From Ctena decussata (taxonomy: Eukaryota > Mollusca > Bivalvia > Lucinida > Lucinidae): a stretch of DNA of 64,000 nucleotides. Numbering within the stretch: the stretch's first letter is position 1; each line of letters opens with the position of its first letter. The notes under the pieces were generated by a model that saw only the letters and a list, made by a program, of their open reading frames with translations, was not told where the DNA came from and ran no database searches. The translations under genes were made by a program, and so were the position numbers. The stretch lies in the NCBI GenBank assembly GCA_963989385.1, contig OZ022499.1, positions 80,341,903-80,405,902 on the forward strand, written 5' to 3'. This document shows positions 31,501 to 36,886 of the stretch, piece by piece.

Positions 31501-32290
31501 AGGCATAATGTACCCAGCTGTGTAACTCATCTGTACATTGATTCTTGGAGCATTGGCACCTCATTGCTTAGCTAGCTGACTTGGGTTTGAATCCTGCTGG
31601 AGGCAGAATTCTCAAACCATAAACAATTTTGTTGCACACACTCCTGTCACAGCTTTTCATTATTACCCTTCTGCTGGCTCAAATGACTGAAATACTAGTG
31701 AAAGGACCATAGAACCATAAGTCATCCGGCAATGCAGATGAACGGGCAAACAGTGCTGAGCCTGATCAGACTAAAGGAGCAGTCTGATCTTGATCTGCAC
31801 TCTTTGCTCAGACATTATATTTGTTTCATTATGTAGAAAGGAGCCTAGCAGCTCAGCTGGCCAGCTTATCCAGCAGTCCCTGTTTCTTTTCTAGCTGGAT
31901 TCTTTTCCATTGCACACAGCCTATCATTATCATCCTCCCATCGGTCTGAAATAAATAACTGAAATGACATAATACCACAAATCATCAATTCACCCATTTC
32001 TGCTTAGAATTTTTCTGTTGGTATGATCATTTACTAAACACAAATAGCTACCTATTATGTGCATCCGTTGTGTCTTTGTACCTCGGGCTTCGTGAGGCAG
32101 GACTTGCTGGCGACATCTTGTCTGGAACTGGCCCTACTACTCCAGGGCCCACAGGTCCCACCCCAGGGCCATTATACTGATGCTGACCATGGCCAGTTTG
32201 CAGTCTCAATGGTTCATTGGCATAGCCTGGTGAGTTACCCGAGCCCCTGGGATTATACCTCGGTACAGGTGGTGGATTCCGATATGACAT
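1513..32290 (-). CDS. Classical (PEF-type) calpain, 12 exons, 3' end beyond the window
   Basis: Calcium-dependent cytosolic cysteine protease that cuts its substrates at limited sites. Twelve coding exons read right to left on the minus strand; every junction has GT/AG ends and agreeing phase (0, 1 or 2). They give 617 codons plus one base. Residues 1-80 are Pro/Gly/Ser-rich. The CysPc core begins near FEDPDFPA (exon 2). Catalytic Cys160 lies in QGHLGDCWVVAA, His316 in GHTYSIT and Asn344 in RNPWG; the spacings (156 and 28) fit the family. Domain III runs from GRWLRGFNAGG to the end of exon 10. A penta-EF-hand domain starts in exons 11-12 (EEEQFRRFFYSVSGE, then DMEVNPFELQ). The three or so remaining EF-hand exons and the stop must lie left of base 1. 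With the full triad it should be an active protease. Which vertebrate calpain it matches best cannot be told by eye. Family assignment is very secure. Confidence 0.96.
1590..1792. mobile_element. MITE family CAGAGCTC, 6-bp TSD, beside exon 12
   Basis: Near-perfect palindrome with terminal repeats CAGAGCTCTAGATAAGAGGG and a central stem ATCTGAACCGTCTC. TSD gaaata at 1584-1589 and 1793-1798. It lies in the calpain intron, 19 bp upstream of the exon 12 splice site. Confidence 0.9.
1860..2085. repeat. Fold-back family 'GAATTTGCTCC'
   Basis: Two inverted halves around ggaaagaatttgctcc...; edges resemble ttaaggt...gtacacc. The family recurs at 4139, 6550, 8130, 17270, 18990, 25270, 27220, 28290, 29540, 47805 and 55230. 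Confidence 0.6.
2402..2510 (-). CDS. Calpain (minus) exon 11: linker and first PEF helix
   Basis: The acceptor is ttaattttcag and the donor gtaggt, 109 bp. It completes an Asp codon (GA|T), then encodes an acidic/Pro linker and KEEEQFRRFFYSVSGE, the usual entry into the penta-EF-hand domain. It ends in phase 0. Confidence 0.9.
2717..2954. mobile_element. MITE family TGAGCCGCGACACGA, TA TSD
   Basis: A 238-bp palindrome: outer ends TGAGCC...GGCTCA, inner motifs cagactcagatcagcctggg and its inverse. It is flanked by TA on both sides (2715-2716, 2955-2956), as expected for a Tc1/mariner-type non-autonomous element. Confidence 0.85.
2957..3571. other. Calpain intron, nothing recognised
   Basis: AT-rich intron sequence; no exon, repeat or palindrome stood out. 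Confidence 0.4.
3578..3874. mobile_element. MITE family CAGTGTTCTCCCC, 6-bp TSD
   Basis: Ends CAGTGTTCTCCCCAGA and its inverse TCTGGGGAGATCCCTG; interior holds repeated ggcatgttgc. TSD ctattc at 3572-3577 and 3875-3880. Confidence 0.85.
4139..4389. repeat. Fold-back family 'GAATTTGCTCC'
   Basis: Central palindrome around tttgctcctagaggagcaaa with flanking halves ggtctacctttcaagg / ctttaagagttgacccc and edges related to ggtgaatgtgtaca. In the calpain intron just downstream of exon 10. Confidence 0.7.
4399..4468. repeat. Perfect 70-bp hairpin
   Basis: ttaaccctattgcactcaga on one side and its exact inverse on the other, loop about six bases. The same hairpin, split by another element, is at 21671-21934. 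It ends 22 bp from exon 10. Confidence 0.8.
4490..4701 (-). CDS. Calpain (minus) exon 10: domain III end
   Basis: The acceptor is tgtttacag and the donor gtaggt, 212 bp. It encodes YQPSNPLPLKKDFF..., INSRQIIQRLVLPPGDYIII and FYLRFFFENK. INxR and LPPGxYxIxP are the standard C2L motifs. Unspliced reading reaches a stop two codons beyond, so the donor is needed to continue into the EF-hand part. Confidence 0.95.
4702..5211. other. Calpain intron 9
   Basis: AT-rich intron with no repeat I could identify. Confidence 0.4.
5212..5372 (-). CDS. Calpain (minus) exon 9: domain III
   Basis: The acceptor is ttacctttttcag and the donor gtatgt, 161 bp. It encodes DTHWCNPQYRLVIHNTDEDD, then CSFIVQLMQKDRRK and YIGFIVYR. 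The acidic DEDD loop and the L(M)QKDRRK strand are typical of the C2-like domain III, which responds to calcium and phospholipid. It ends in phase 0. Confidence 0.96.
5430..6182. repeat. TGAGCCGCGACACGA MITE split by a ~525-bp insertion
   Basis: A left half (5430-5515: tgagatgcgacatgac, ccagtctgatcagagtcttt) and a right half (6042-6182: cagactgggcagatgcc, atggcagctca) belong to one fold-back copy. The 5516-6041 insert has no ends I could define; part of it (5880-5990) is a degenerate aacggcaacccgca-like short repeat. Confidence 0.6.
6294..6531. mobile_element. MITE family TGAGCCGCGACACGA
   Basis: Full-length palindromic copy: TGAGCCGCAACAAGAG at the left, CTCGTGTTGCGGCTCA at the right. Confidence 0.85.
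6550..6845. repeat. Diverged 'GAATTTGCTCC' fold-back copy
   Basis: Contains ctcaatggaattcgactc and gaatgaatttgctctcc followed by partly inverted sequence; clearly older than the copy at 4139. Confidence 0.45.
7137..7210. repeat. 'GCAAACAGTG' hairpin family, diverged
   Basis: gcaaaatagtggagacctgg on the left and gatctgggtctgcacatttt on the right around a catatgccacattatgtggc stem. It lies 43 bp beyond the donor of calpain exon 8. Confidence 0.5.
7253..7410 (-). CDS. Calpain (minus) exon 8: PC2/domain III boundary
   Basis: The acceptor is gtatcatttcag and the donor gtaggg, 158 bp. It encodes MDFSDFLKNFDTLDICNLTP, then GRWLRGFNAGGRPTLR. LDICNLTP and GRW.RG..AGG are conserved at the start of domain III. 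It ends in phase 1 with G; exon 9 supplies AC to make Asp. Confidence 0.95.
7906..7983 (-). CDS. Calpain (minus) exon 7: PC2
   Basis: The acceptor is tttgtattgcag and the donor gtaagt, 78 bp. It encodes SSEWNSIPSVERERMGLVFR then DDGEFW, matching the W(S/N)..(E)R..(L/M)....DDGEFWM stretch that ends the protease core. It ends TG, and exon 8 supplies G to complete Trp. Confidence 0.95.
8012..8112. repeat. Palindrome family 'GGACACCTAAAA'
   Basis: ttggacacctaaaaaatg...cgggttttaggtgttcca around a ttttccatttcagaaaaatgg stem. Tighter copies at 19952-20045 and 45535-45645. Confidence 0.75.
8120..8497. repeat. Two partial fold-backs in tandem
   Basis: 8120-8330 is a diverged 'GAATTTGCTCC' copy. From 8335 (tgagccacgccacatg) to about 8497 is the left part and some of the right part of a TGAGCCG-type MITE. 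Confidence 0.55.
8644..8744 (-). CDS. Calpain (minus) exon 6: catalytic asparagine
   Basis: The acceptor is tatgttttcag and the donor gtaagc, 101 bp. It encodes ILLMSERGQVPITLIRVRNP followed by WGHRVEWRGPWGD. Asn344 of RNPWG completes the triad. An AG nearer the motif would break phase with exon 5; the one used here keeps it. Confidence 0.95.
9030..9253. mobile_element. MITE family GGGGCCGTATTCATAAA
   Basis: Long palindrome: ggggccgtattcataaagcc at the left and ttttatgaatacggcccc at the right, with inner ttgctatgctgttgctaagg and its inverse. A diverged copy is at 20395-20595. Confidence 0.85.
9768..9852. repeat. 'GCAAACAGTG' hairpin family
   Basis: caaacagtgtagaccctgat, loop ctcctgcaggag, then gatctgggtctgcactgttt. 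Other clear copies: 10398-10472, 14403-14473, 29812-29880, 31745-31812, 41870-41942, 45865-45935, 49225-49296. Confidence 0.8.
10398..10472. repeat. 'GCAAACAGTG' hairpin family
   Basis: gcaaacagtgcagaccctga and its inverse agtctgatctgtgtctacac with a short loop; the right arm carries a small internal duplication (cactgtctacactgt). Confidence 0.75.
10850..11213. mobile_element. Palindromic element CACAGGGTATAATCGATT-type
   Basis: Ends cacagggtatgatcaattcc and ggaatcgattataccctgtg. Each arm is built from repeated ~38-bp modules (cttcctgccgagactgtcc...). Related copies at 46494-46791 and 53918-54250. Confidence 0.8.
11225..11450 (+). repeat. tRNA-like SINE remnant
   Basis: gtgtagtgggtaacccgcta resembles box A and ggggtcgcaggttagatctc a degenerate box B; followed by tttcagatgggactaaccca. 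Distinct from families A and B. Confidence 0.45.
11613..11839. mobile_element. MITE family TGAGCCGCGACACGA
   Basis: TGAGCCGCTACACAAC at the left and GTCGTGTCGCAGCTCA at the right; inner arms present. Confidence 0.8.
12295..12365. repeat. Hairpin, 'GCAAACAGTG'-related (AGATGAGGC type)
   Basis: agcaaatccagatgaggcag...gccatcatctggatctgcac. A subfamily with ATGAGGCGGCTCAT-like cores also at 15745-15800, 18517-18590, 47222-47283 and 60577-60642. Confidence 0.65.
12520..12600. repeat. Partial CCCAGCAGGCACA-type palindrome
   Basis: gtcgtatcaacgtcgatgcg...ggcccgctggg, matching one arm of the element at 14810-14911. Confidence 0.5.
12640..12880 (+). repeat. Possible LINE-like 3' tail
   Basis: AT-rich sequence ending tgaataaaatttctg followed by (TTCTG)n at 12857-12880. 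A polyadenylation-like signal with a short repeat tail is typical of CR1/L2-like retrotransposon ends; no coding part is visible. Confidence 0.35.
12945..13125 (-). repeat. SINE family B (tRNA-derived)
   Basis: On the minus strand: aggagccctgtagctcagtg, then a degenerate box B (gtgtttgaatcctg), and a body ending gaaaaggacgtgaaatt. Other copies: 27389-27573, 31530-31725, 31842-31990, 38899-39085, 42199-42405, 49442-49640, 49815-50232. Confidence 0.75.
13817..14353. repeat. Palindrome with one arm expanded into a 34-bp tandem array
   Basis: Left arm 13817-13870 (gatattcttacaagaagaga, then caaaagttgtaagagaaatg). The array from about 13963 repeats the inverse arm segment (aatttgtacatttctcttac + aacttttgacaaac) about 11 times. 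The right edge (14325-14353: gacaagttttcttcttgtaa...) closes the palindrome. Confidence 0.9.
14403..14473. repeat. 'GCAAACAGTG' hairpin family
   Basis: gcaaacagtgcagaccctga, palindromic loop ctcctgtaggag, then cagtctgatctggttccaca. Confidence 0.75.
14740..14996 (-). repeat. SINE family B interrupted by a CCCAGCAGGCACA palindrome
   Basis: SINE body (gtgcaatggagccctgttca) and head (tcaaacttatactgctagct...gagctac) are separated by 14810-14911, a palindrome starting cccagcaggcacatgatg and ending atgtgcctgctggg with inner acgtcgatgcgac. Confidence 0.75.
15745..15802. repeat. AGATGAGGC-type hairpin
   Basis: gcaaacaggttagatccaaa ... ggatttacactgtttg with gagccgcctcat core; diverged. Confidence 0.5.
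16119..16353. mobile_element. MITE family CAGAGCTC with duplicated inner arm
   Basis: Ends CAGAGCTCTAGATAAGAGGG and CCCTCTTATCTAGAGCTCTG. The left inner arm (gtgacccctcatctgaaccg) is present twice in tandem, the right arm once. Confidence 0.9.
16646..16924 (-). mobile_element. SINE family A, full length, 14-bp TSD
   Basis: tRNA-like head at the right, body with ctcctaagcggttaaccagt, (TTGAT)n tail at the left. TSD actatatattttga at 16635-16648 and 16925-16938 (overlapping the tail by a few bases). Confidence 0.92.
17184..17566. mobile_element. MITE family ATACCGTATTAATC carrying the GAATTTGCTCC module
   Basis: Ends ataccgtattaatcataata and atcattaatatggtat; inner gcgcccctgc and its inverse. 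The centre (about 17290-17430) is the GAATTTGCTCC fold-back. Copies at 25193-25557 and 55135-55406. Confidence 0.75.
17593..18047. mobile_element. Inverted-repeat element with GGCCTGGCC arms
   Basis: Left arm 17597-17684: gtttaaaccggcatgtccta, agcccggcctggcctggcct, aaaatgacataagagcttat. Right arm 17966-18045 is its inverse. The interior also has GGCC-rich inverted segments (17697-17722, 17930-17953). Confidence 0.8.
18515..18592. repeat. AGATGAGGC-type hairpin
   Basis: gggcaaacagtgaaaatcct, gatgagacggctcattatga and the inverse. It is 78 bp downstream of calpain exon 5 on the minus strand. Confidence 0.7.
18670..18729 (-). CDS. Calpain (minus) exon 5: catalytic histidine microexon
   Basis: Sixty bases, 20 codons: TPLPNGLIAGHTYSITDLRE. 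His316 sits in GHTYSIT (family pattern GHAYSVT). The donor is gttagt. The acceptor is ambiguous: cacag/AG gives two AGs two bases apart, and only the inner one (exon from 18729) keeps phase 0 with exon 4. Placement of the motif is certain; the exact first base is slightly less so. Confidence 0.9.
18990..19469. repeat. GAATTTGCTCC fold-back followed by a diverged CAGAGCTC MITE
   Basis: 18990-19262 has tcaagacttaaatgcaagaa, a 17-G run and ggaagggcttcttcacc. 19294-19469 starts cagagctccagataagaagg and ends cttatcttgaactctg, without a clear TSD. Confidence 0.65.
19952..20045. repeat. Palindrome family 'GGACACCTAAAA', near perfect
   Basis: attgggacacctaaaataat and its exact inverse, stem continuing gaattttccatttg; ends 76 bp from calpain exon 4. 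Confidence 0.85.
20122..20302 (-). CDS. Calpain (minus) exon 4: end of PC1
   Basis: The acceptor is tttcaaacag and the donor gtaagc. The 181 bp encode LYGSYEALKGGNVADALTDF, TGGITEG and FKALDRQSLIGCGIN. LYGSYEAL, DFTGG and SL(L/I)GC are strongly conserved in calpains. The exon ends in phase 0. Confidence 0.96.
20395..20600. mobile_element. MITE family GGGGCCGTATTCATAAA, diverged copy
   Basis: cacttaagtcgttgctatgc and gcatagcaaccacttaag with inner ctacaactatgaaatttgct arms; outer ends decayed. Confidence 0.7.
20741..20979. mobile_element. MITE family TGAGCCGCGACACGA, TA TSD
   Basis: TGAGCCGCGATACGAG and CTCGTGTCACGGCTCA ends, TA on both flanks (20739-20740, 20980-20981). Confidence 0.85.
21291..21634 (-). 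CDS. Calpain (minus) exon 3: catalytic cysteine
   Basis: The acceptor is ctgtttctgcag and the donor gtatga. The 344 bp encode EIAGAFRQKPSFFLDGSTRF, then QGHLGDCWVVAAVACL with the catalytic Cys160, then LFRRIVPADQGF, FWHFGKWKEVIVDDRLPT and EFWAALLEKAYAK. These are textbook subdomain PC1 motifs. The last two bases (AA) join the first A of exon 4 to make the Lys codon of AYAKLYGSYEAL. Confidence 0.97.
21671..21934. repeat. CAGTG MITE nested in a hairpin, 6-bp TSD
   Basis: The host is the ttaactctattgcactc hairpin seen intact at 4399. The insert 21690-21875 begins cagtgtactcctcagg and ends ctggggagatcactg. TSD gcactc at 21684-21689 and 21876-21881. Confidence 0.85.
22108..22348. repeat. Fold-back with CTCAGCTGAG arms
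   Basis: gaggttataaaacttttttc and its inverse at the edges; inner ctcaactcagctgagcatga repeated; centre tgaaaatgccaactaatgtt palindrome. Confidence 0.8.
22355..22990. repeat. Degenerate ~50-60 bp tandem array
   Basis: About 11 units of gaacctgggtggatgtttga plus acactttgaaatgttagcct, with indels. Three successive units at 22700-22850 are nearly identical. Confidence 0.8.
23240..23305. repeat. Short hairpin
   Basis: agaagatttggatcagactg and cagtctgatctgagttttct around cacagatgtg. Confidence 0.5.
23505..24283. repeat. Large inverted repeat, ~270-bp arms
   Basis: Left arm 23505-23786 (e.g. gatgccttctttacgttgtt, gcacgttatcaggctgcgca) and right arm 24008-24283 (tgcgcagcctgataacgtgc, gaaggcatctactaagtttt) are inverse copies, roughly 90% alike by eye. 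The ~220-bp spacer is unique. It lies in calpain intron 2. Confidence 0.85.
24384..24810. other. Intron stretch, nothing recognised
   Basis: No exon, palindrome or tandem repeat seen between the inverted repeat and the next fold-back. Confidence 0.35.
24812..25122. mobile_element. Fold-back with GGATCC...GTGGGGCT ends
   Basis: ggcacggatccagac and cccctggatccggggct face each other; centre attagaatcgcctcgccgag palindrome. Resembles degenerate hAT-like non-autonomous elements, but no TSD was found. Confidence 0.55.
25193..25557. mobile_element. MITE family ATACCGTATTAATC
   Basis: Starts ataccttatcaatcctataa and ends taggattaatacggtat; holds the GAATTTGCTCC core (25300-25400). Confidence 0.7.
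25959..26126. mobile_element. Short TIR element CACACCGGGTAGGCGGC
   Basis: cacaccgggtaggcggctat and gccccctaccctgtgtg are imperfect terminal inverts; inner ggaaacgctcgtgcaatca and tgaaccat...gagcg partly complementary. Confidence 0.6.
26312..26930. repeat. 33-bp minisatellite, open on both strands
   Basis: About 18 units of gaatgtggtgacatcactat + catgctgcatata, period exactly 33. Because 33 is a multiple of three, long ORFs appear on both strands (11-residue repeats MLHIECGDITI one way, KHDSDVTTFYI the other). Judged a minisatellite, not a gene. Confidence 0.9.
27220..27573 (-). repeat. GAATTTGCTCC fold-back and SINE family B
   Basis: 27220-27385 and 27575-27625 are halves of a GAATTTGCTCC element (ggggtcaactcttacaggaa; tggaagggttctgtcatcca). 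The SINE family B copy 27389-27573 (head gggaaccctggtagctttgt on the minus strand) sits between them. Confidence 0.65.
27632..27802. mobile_element. Small MITE, ATAGTAGAACTTCAATGGCTC ends
   Basis: tagtagaacttcaatggctc and gagccaatgaagttctacag are terminal inverts; inner ctggctagaacta copies in both orientations. Confidence 0.65.
28055..28285 (-). repeat. tRNA-like SINE with duplicated head
   Basis: On the minus strand: ggctccgtggtcgagtggtt (box A-like), agagacgctcaattatggtg, and ggtcgtgagatcgtgctcgg. The first ~100 bp (28165-28280) occur twice in tandem. Confidence 0.6.
28290..28810. repeat. Partial GAATTTGCTCC copy and a GAGGC fold-back
   Basis: 28290-28400: ggtcttcgtttaaaggaaag hairpin. 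28620-28760: acatattgtggtgcctcatt and aatgaggcaccactatatg with core gaactgcctctctgaggcag. Confidence 0.6.
29128..29228. repeat. Short TTGACAACC repeats
   Basis: Three ~35-bp units of ctattgacaaccgactgtca type, each itself palindromic. Confidence 0.6.
29267..29458. mobile_element. MITE family CAGAGCTC, 6-bp TSD
   Basis: Full palindrome with core accgtctcgacgagacggt. TSD gcaaaa at 29261-29266 and 29459-29464. Confidence 0.92.
29540..29880. repeat. GAATTTGCTCC relic and GCAAACAGTG hairpin
   Basis: 29540-29760 has caccaaggataagtcaaatt ... gtacccatacaccttaaggt edges. 29812-29880 is a hairpin gcaaacagtgcagatccagt...ggttctgcactgtttgc. 106 bp from exon 2. Confidence 0.6.
29986..30136 (-). CDS. Calpain (minus) exon 2: start of protease core
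   Basis: The acceptor is ttttacag and the donor gtaggt. The 151 bp begin with one base completing an Arg codon, then 50 codons containing FDQIRMDCLRRGQMFEDPDF and PYRFEWKRPG. FEDPDFPA and FEWKRP are hallmark calpain N-terminal core motifs. The exon ends in phase 0 after Gly130. Confidence 0.95.
30495..30664. mobile_element. MITE family CAGTGTTCTCCCC, short copy
   Basis: Starts cagtgttctccccagacc, ends ttctggggagaacacta; flanked by caatg on both sides (30490-30494, 30665-30669). Confidence 0.8.
30670..31509. other. Calpain intron 1, plain stretch
   Basis: AT-rich, a 14-T run near 30727 belongs to the region before it; no exon or element recognised. Confidence 0.4.
31530..31990 (+). repeat. 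Two SINE family B copies around a GCAAACAGTG hairpin
   Basis: 31530-31725 (ttggagcattggcacctcat... gtttgaatcctgctgg), hairpin 31745-31812, and 31842-31990 (ggagcctagcagctcagctg ... attgcacacagcctatcatt). Confidence 0.65.
32052..32290 (-). CDS. Calpain (minus) exon 1: start codon and N-terminal tail
   Basis: ATG at 32290-32288 opens 79 codons plus two bases, beginning MSYRNPPPVPRYNPRG. The segment is rich in Pro, Gly and Ser and has no domain I recognise; N-terminal tails of calpains vary greatly. The donor is gtagct at 32051-32046. The split codon AG|G joins exon 2 and gives ...DAHNR-FHRGSS. The 5' untranslated start is not defined. Confidence 0.85.
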
Positions 32291-32624
32291 CTTTCAGTAG
32301 TTAAGAATTCAACGCCCGAAGGAACAAAAATGCATCCATTTGATCCACTTTTAAACAATCCATAATTCCATTTATCCCAGTTTTGAAGTGTGACCTTGTT
32401 TGCTTACACCATACCTGGAAGATGTGTAACACATTGTGTACTTAATTGCGAAGCGGTAAATTGTCAGCGCTTTGCCATTTGATTGGCTCATACCTGGAAC
32501 AGACCATTATTTAAAGGGTACCACAGGATATTTTGTAAACATTAGCTGTTCACGCCCAAATCAAAGTTCTTAAAGAGGTTGGCTTTGCTTTTCAGAGCGC
32601 GTTGTTCAATGCTATAACATATCG

Positions 32625-32845
32625 AAAACCAACAAAGTGGTTGTGCCCAGCGCAGACTCAGATCAGCCTGGGCATCCGCCCAGTCTGATCAGAGTCTTCG
32701 CTGTCCGCATGATTGTAGCTTAGACCCTTAGCTGCCCTGTAAGCCCTAAGGGAAGAGTCTGATCAACCTGGGCATCTGCATCTGATATGAGTCTGCACTT
32801 TGCACACAACCACTTAGTAGTTGGTTTTACTCGTGTCGCGGCTCA
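32625..32845. mobile_element. MITE family TGAGCCGCGACACGA, left end lost
   Basis: Starts inside at gaaaaccaacaaagtggttg; the right end is complete (CTCGTGTCGCGGCTCA). 334 bp upstream of the minus-strand calpain ATG. Confidence 0.8.
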
Positions 32846-33063
32846 ATTATATCTTAAGCATCGTGTCTTATATCAGGTTTGTGCCGCCAGAAGAACAGGA
32901 ACATATTCGATCCGATCATGGTACATGCTCTATTAATCGCACATCATGGGCATTTTTAAGGCATATGGCGCCAATTTCCCTATCAGTTGGTGCCCCACAC
33001 ATCTCCAGCAACAACCCCATATTCACGTGGTAATGACCATATTACCTATTTTATATCAGACTG

Positions 33064-33092
33064 ACCCCCCCCCCCCCCCCCCCCCCCCCCCC
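33064..33092. repeat. Poly-C run (about 29) with CA tail
   Basis: Uninterrupted C followed by (CA)n. Similar runs: 33643-33670, 36225-36259, 40024-40047, 48360-48385. Confidence 0.9.
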
Positions 33093-34045
33093 ACACACAC
33101 ATCAAACCTATGAAAGACAATGAATTTTTACTCATTTTTACAGATCACATGTAAGAATGGTCCATTAAATGTTTTCTGTATTTTTTTCTGCCTATGCTCA
33201 CCCAGAAATCTGATGATGAAAGCTTTATAAAACTGTTAATAATATTAAGTGGGTTTTGTGACCCCTACCCTCCTCCCCCACCCTAACCCGCACCACCCCC
33301 ACGAAGCCAAAGCAGTTTGGTTGATGACGGACACCTGGATGTCACAAACGCTACCATTAAATTTACCGACTGGCACGATTTTTACTGTTCTATTAGCATA
33401 GCAAACCAATGAAAATCTTTTTTCAAGGACAAGAAGCAGACAAAGTTTTTTCCCCTTTTTATGTGACTGTTTTGAATACAAGTTTGAAAGAGTACAACTA
33501 GAGTAGGCCTAATGAATGGTCTGGGGGCTTTCCGAGACATTTTTCTAAAATGGAGACTGAAGTAAGAATTCTGCCGCCCTCCCCCGTCTCCACTATGCCC
33601 AAAAATTTATGACCTCCCGCTCCATGGCTTAATGATTTCCGACCCCCCCCCCCCACACACACACACACACCAAGTAGATCACATAAAAATACGACCCCCG
33701 CTGAATGTACCCATCCCCTTCCCCCACCCATCCAGCTGGTAATAAATGACCTGTCTCTAACGCAAACGCTGGTTTGGGCTTGCCTGTTTACGAAATCTGA
33801 AAACACTATATATCCACTTGCAAAGGTTCTCCTACCTTCTATGACAACAAGCAGCTTTCAGCAAATTCTTTGACAGATAAATTCTTCTCCCTGTTTTCCT
33901 TTGACCCATAATAATTCTTTTAAATGTGCACTTACGAATACATGCATTTGGATAAAAAGTTACTTTACTAAACGTACTGTCCTTCATGAAGTTGGAAAAG
34001 TTGCTCACATCAAGCACACAGTTTGCTAAAAAAATGTTGAATACT

Positions 34046-34284
34046 TGAGCCGCGACACGACAAAACCAACAATGTGACCGCGCGTCCAGCGCAGACTCAG
34101 ATCAGCCTGGGCATCCGCCCAGCCTGATCAAAGTCTTCGCTGTCCGCAGGGAGTTAGCTGAGACCCTTAGCTACCATTTAAGCGTTTAGCGAAGAGTTTT
34201 ATCAGACTGGGTGGATGCCCAGGCCGATCTGAGTCTGCGCAGGGCGCACAACCACTTTGTTTGGTTTTCTCATGTCGCGGCTCA
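34046..34284. mobile_element. MITE family TGAGCCGCGACACGA
   Basis: TGAGCCGCGACACGAC and CATGTCGCGGCTCA ends; inner gatcagcctgggcatccgcc arm well kept. Confidence 0.88.
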
Positions 34285-34372
34285 CTTTAAATCAGTCTAG
34301 TCTGTTCCACAGTCTAGCAAAGTCAGTTTCCACCTGGTTCTGTTTTCAACTGCCTTTGTTGAAATAAATAAT

Positions 34373-34607
34373 TGAGCCGAAACACGAGAAAACCAAAAAA
34401 TGGTTGTGCGCCCAGTGCAGACTCAGATTAGCCTGGGCATCCGCCCAGACTGATCAGACTCTTCGCTAAGCGCTTAAAGGGTAGCTAAGGGTCTAAGCTA
34501 CCTCCATGCGGACAGCGAAGACTGATCAGACTGGGCGGATGCCCAGGCTGATCTGGATCTGCGCTGGGCGCACAACCACATTGTTGGTTTTGTCGTGTCG
34601 CGGCTCA
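34373..34607. mobile_element. MITE family TGAGCCGCGACACGA, second neighbour copy
   Basis: TGAGCCGAAACACGAG and GTCGTGTCGCGGCTCA ends. Only 88 bp from the preceding copy. Confidence 0.88.
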
Positions 34608-35850
34608 TATGGTCTTTTCAGATCTTCTTCTTTAAGTTTCTTCCTTTTTACTTCACTGTGCCCCATGGAGTCTTCTTTGCTAAGCTAAAAGAATTGAGAG
34701 GTGACCAAACCCTGTCTAGACCATAGCCGTGGGTTTTATGGTGTTCTCCGATGACTGAGTGGCTGTTTCTGGAAACACTCGTGCTCTTTATTTTGTTCTC
34801 TCTCCGGTTTGTCAGCCCTGCAGTAGTTGTGCAGTACGAATCTCAGGTTTGAAACTATCATCTCACACCTGGTTAAATAAGTTTTCAAGGATGTTACGAA
34901 ACGAAAAAGAGCAGTTACGAAACGAAAACGAATCAGAGTTACCAAACGACCTGGGGTGATCTGAAACAATCACTCCGAGGTATTTAAATATGACTTCCGT
35001 CATTTTATCTTGACCTCACTTTGCCTGCCAAAGGCGTTGGTTGTCACAAATTTGGTATTCAAAGCAAGTATCTCTAGTGGCCTGTTTGGTTTATTTTGTG
35101 TGTGTGTGTTCATTCTGATTTCTGAGAACACGTAGAACAAACCTAATGCGAACATTTCATATCGCCAGATCTTAGAGTGAATTGATTTCTGTTCAGCAGT
35201 GACCTCTATACATACCGTCACTGTGTACAGAATATAACAAATAGAGGTCGGCACTATGACTTTTTTTTTAAAAGCCATTAAGAGACCATACACTTAGAAA
35301 AAAAAACTGATCCCGAATAAAGTGAAAGTGAGAAAACAAGTCTCTCAGCATTAAAATATGTATCATATATATCACAGTCCCTGGATACCGTCCTCTTTAG
35401 CAAAATGCAAGGCCTTAACTGATGCGAGTCTTGCAAGTAAGCTAGAGCATTTTCCCTCCTTCTATCAGCTGACAATCCACCAGAAAAAGTGGACCAACCA
35501 CAAACTGCTATGAGAATTGCATTGAACATTAGAAAAAAGAAGGTTTATCATACTGCCAGGGGTGGTCAGGTAGGCCGAGCTGTAATGCTTTCAGTGTCGG
35601 GGGTCCCACCAATTGAGCAATGGGTCGGCTGTGTTTGCAACAGATGCGGTATGGGAGTGGAGAGGGGGGGGGGGGGTGCTGCTGTTTGGGTATTTCTAGT
35701 CTTGACTCTCGTCTATCCTAGATTTTCGTTTTCTTCAAGTTCTCTCTGTCTCTGTTGAACAGCTCGAAATAGACCGAATCACTGTCTCAAAGACCCGATT
35801 AACTTGCAGACTTGTAGGGCCGTATCTCTGCAATGCTATTGGATACCGAA

Positions 35851-35937
35851 CCCAGAAGGCACACAGCCTTGAATCAACATTGATTCAACGTCGTAACGTT
35901 GAATCAATGTTGATTCAAGGTTGTGTGCCCAGTGGGT
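35851..35937. repeat. CCCAGTGGGCACACA-type palindrome
   Basis: cccagaaggcacacagcctt...aaggttgtgtgcccagtggg, core ttgattcaacg in both orientations. A relative of the CCCAGCAGGCACA element at 14810. Confidence 0.8.
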
Positions 35938-36224
35938 AGAATAAAAACGGTTATTTTGACACTTACATGAATGGACACACCATGTTTTCTGCCATTACTT
36001 GTATGACACTGTTTGCTCCCCTTTGACAAAGAAGCCCTTGCACCCTCGGAATCAAACAAGTTCCTGCAGGAGTTGAGACTCTTTAAAAAGAGATGCAAAT
36101 GAGTAAATTGTTAAGTTGCTTCCCCTGCGTATGCATCCATTCATCTAAAGACACAGGAACTAGAACATGGATATCTTGTCATCATCAAAGGATTCACTGA
36201 ACCACATTTTGGCAGCTTGTAATC

Positions 36225-36233
36225 CCCCTCCCC

Positions 36234-36259
<26 letters not shown>
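36225..36259. repeat. C-rich run
   Basis: ccccctccccctcc followed by about 20 C. Confidence 0.85.
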
Positions 36260-36264
<5 letters not shown>

Positions 36265-36686
36265 AAGTACCGTCCTTTCTTTTCTAACAAATGTCTCAAA
36301 CACTAGCATACAAACTAGTCCTGTTCCCATGATTTCCGATCAGGAAATGTTACAGTATTTCTTCAAATAAATGTCCACATTCTGTTGACTCTAATAAACC
36401 CCTTAACACACTTTCTGTAAAAATGACTAAAAACCACCAAGACTGACTCCAGACCACCAAAATTTGTTATCAACTGAGCCGCACCACGGGAAACCAACAA
36501 GAGGCTCAAGGGAATTAATCCTAAACTTACCCCTTTTGGCACCGAGTCTATCCAGTTTGCCATATTTTGTCAAAAGAGTGCCATTAATTAACTCCAGACA
36601 GGACTGTGAAGTGCAACGTAACCCCAGGGCCGTTTATGAAAACAATTATAGTATATGAGCAATTAGCATGACAAAGGATATCGAGA

Positions 36687-36833
36687 TTGATTGACTGATT
36701 CATTCTTTTGTTGATTGATTGACTGATTGATTGATTGACTGACTGACAGACTGACAGACTGACTGACTGACTGACTGACTGATTGATTGATTGATTGACT
36801 GACTGACTGAATGAATGACTGACTGATTGATTA

Positions 36834-36886
<53 letters not shown>
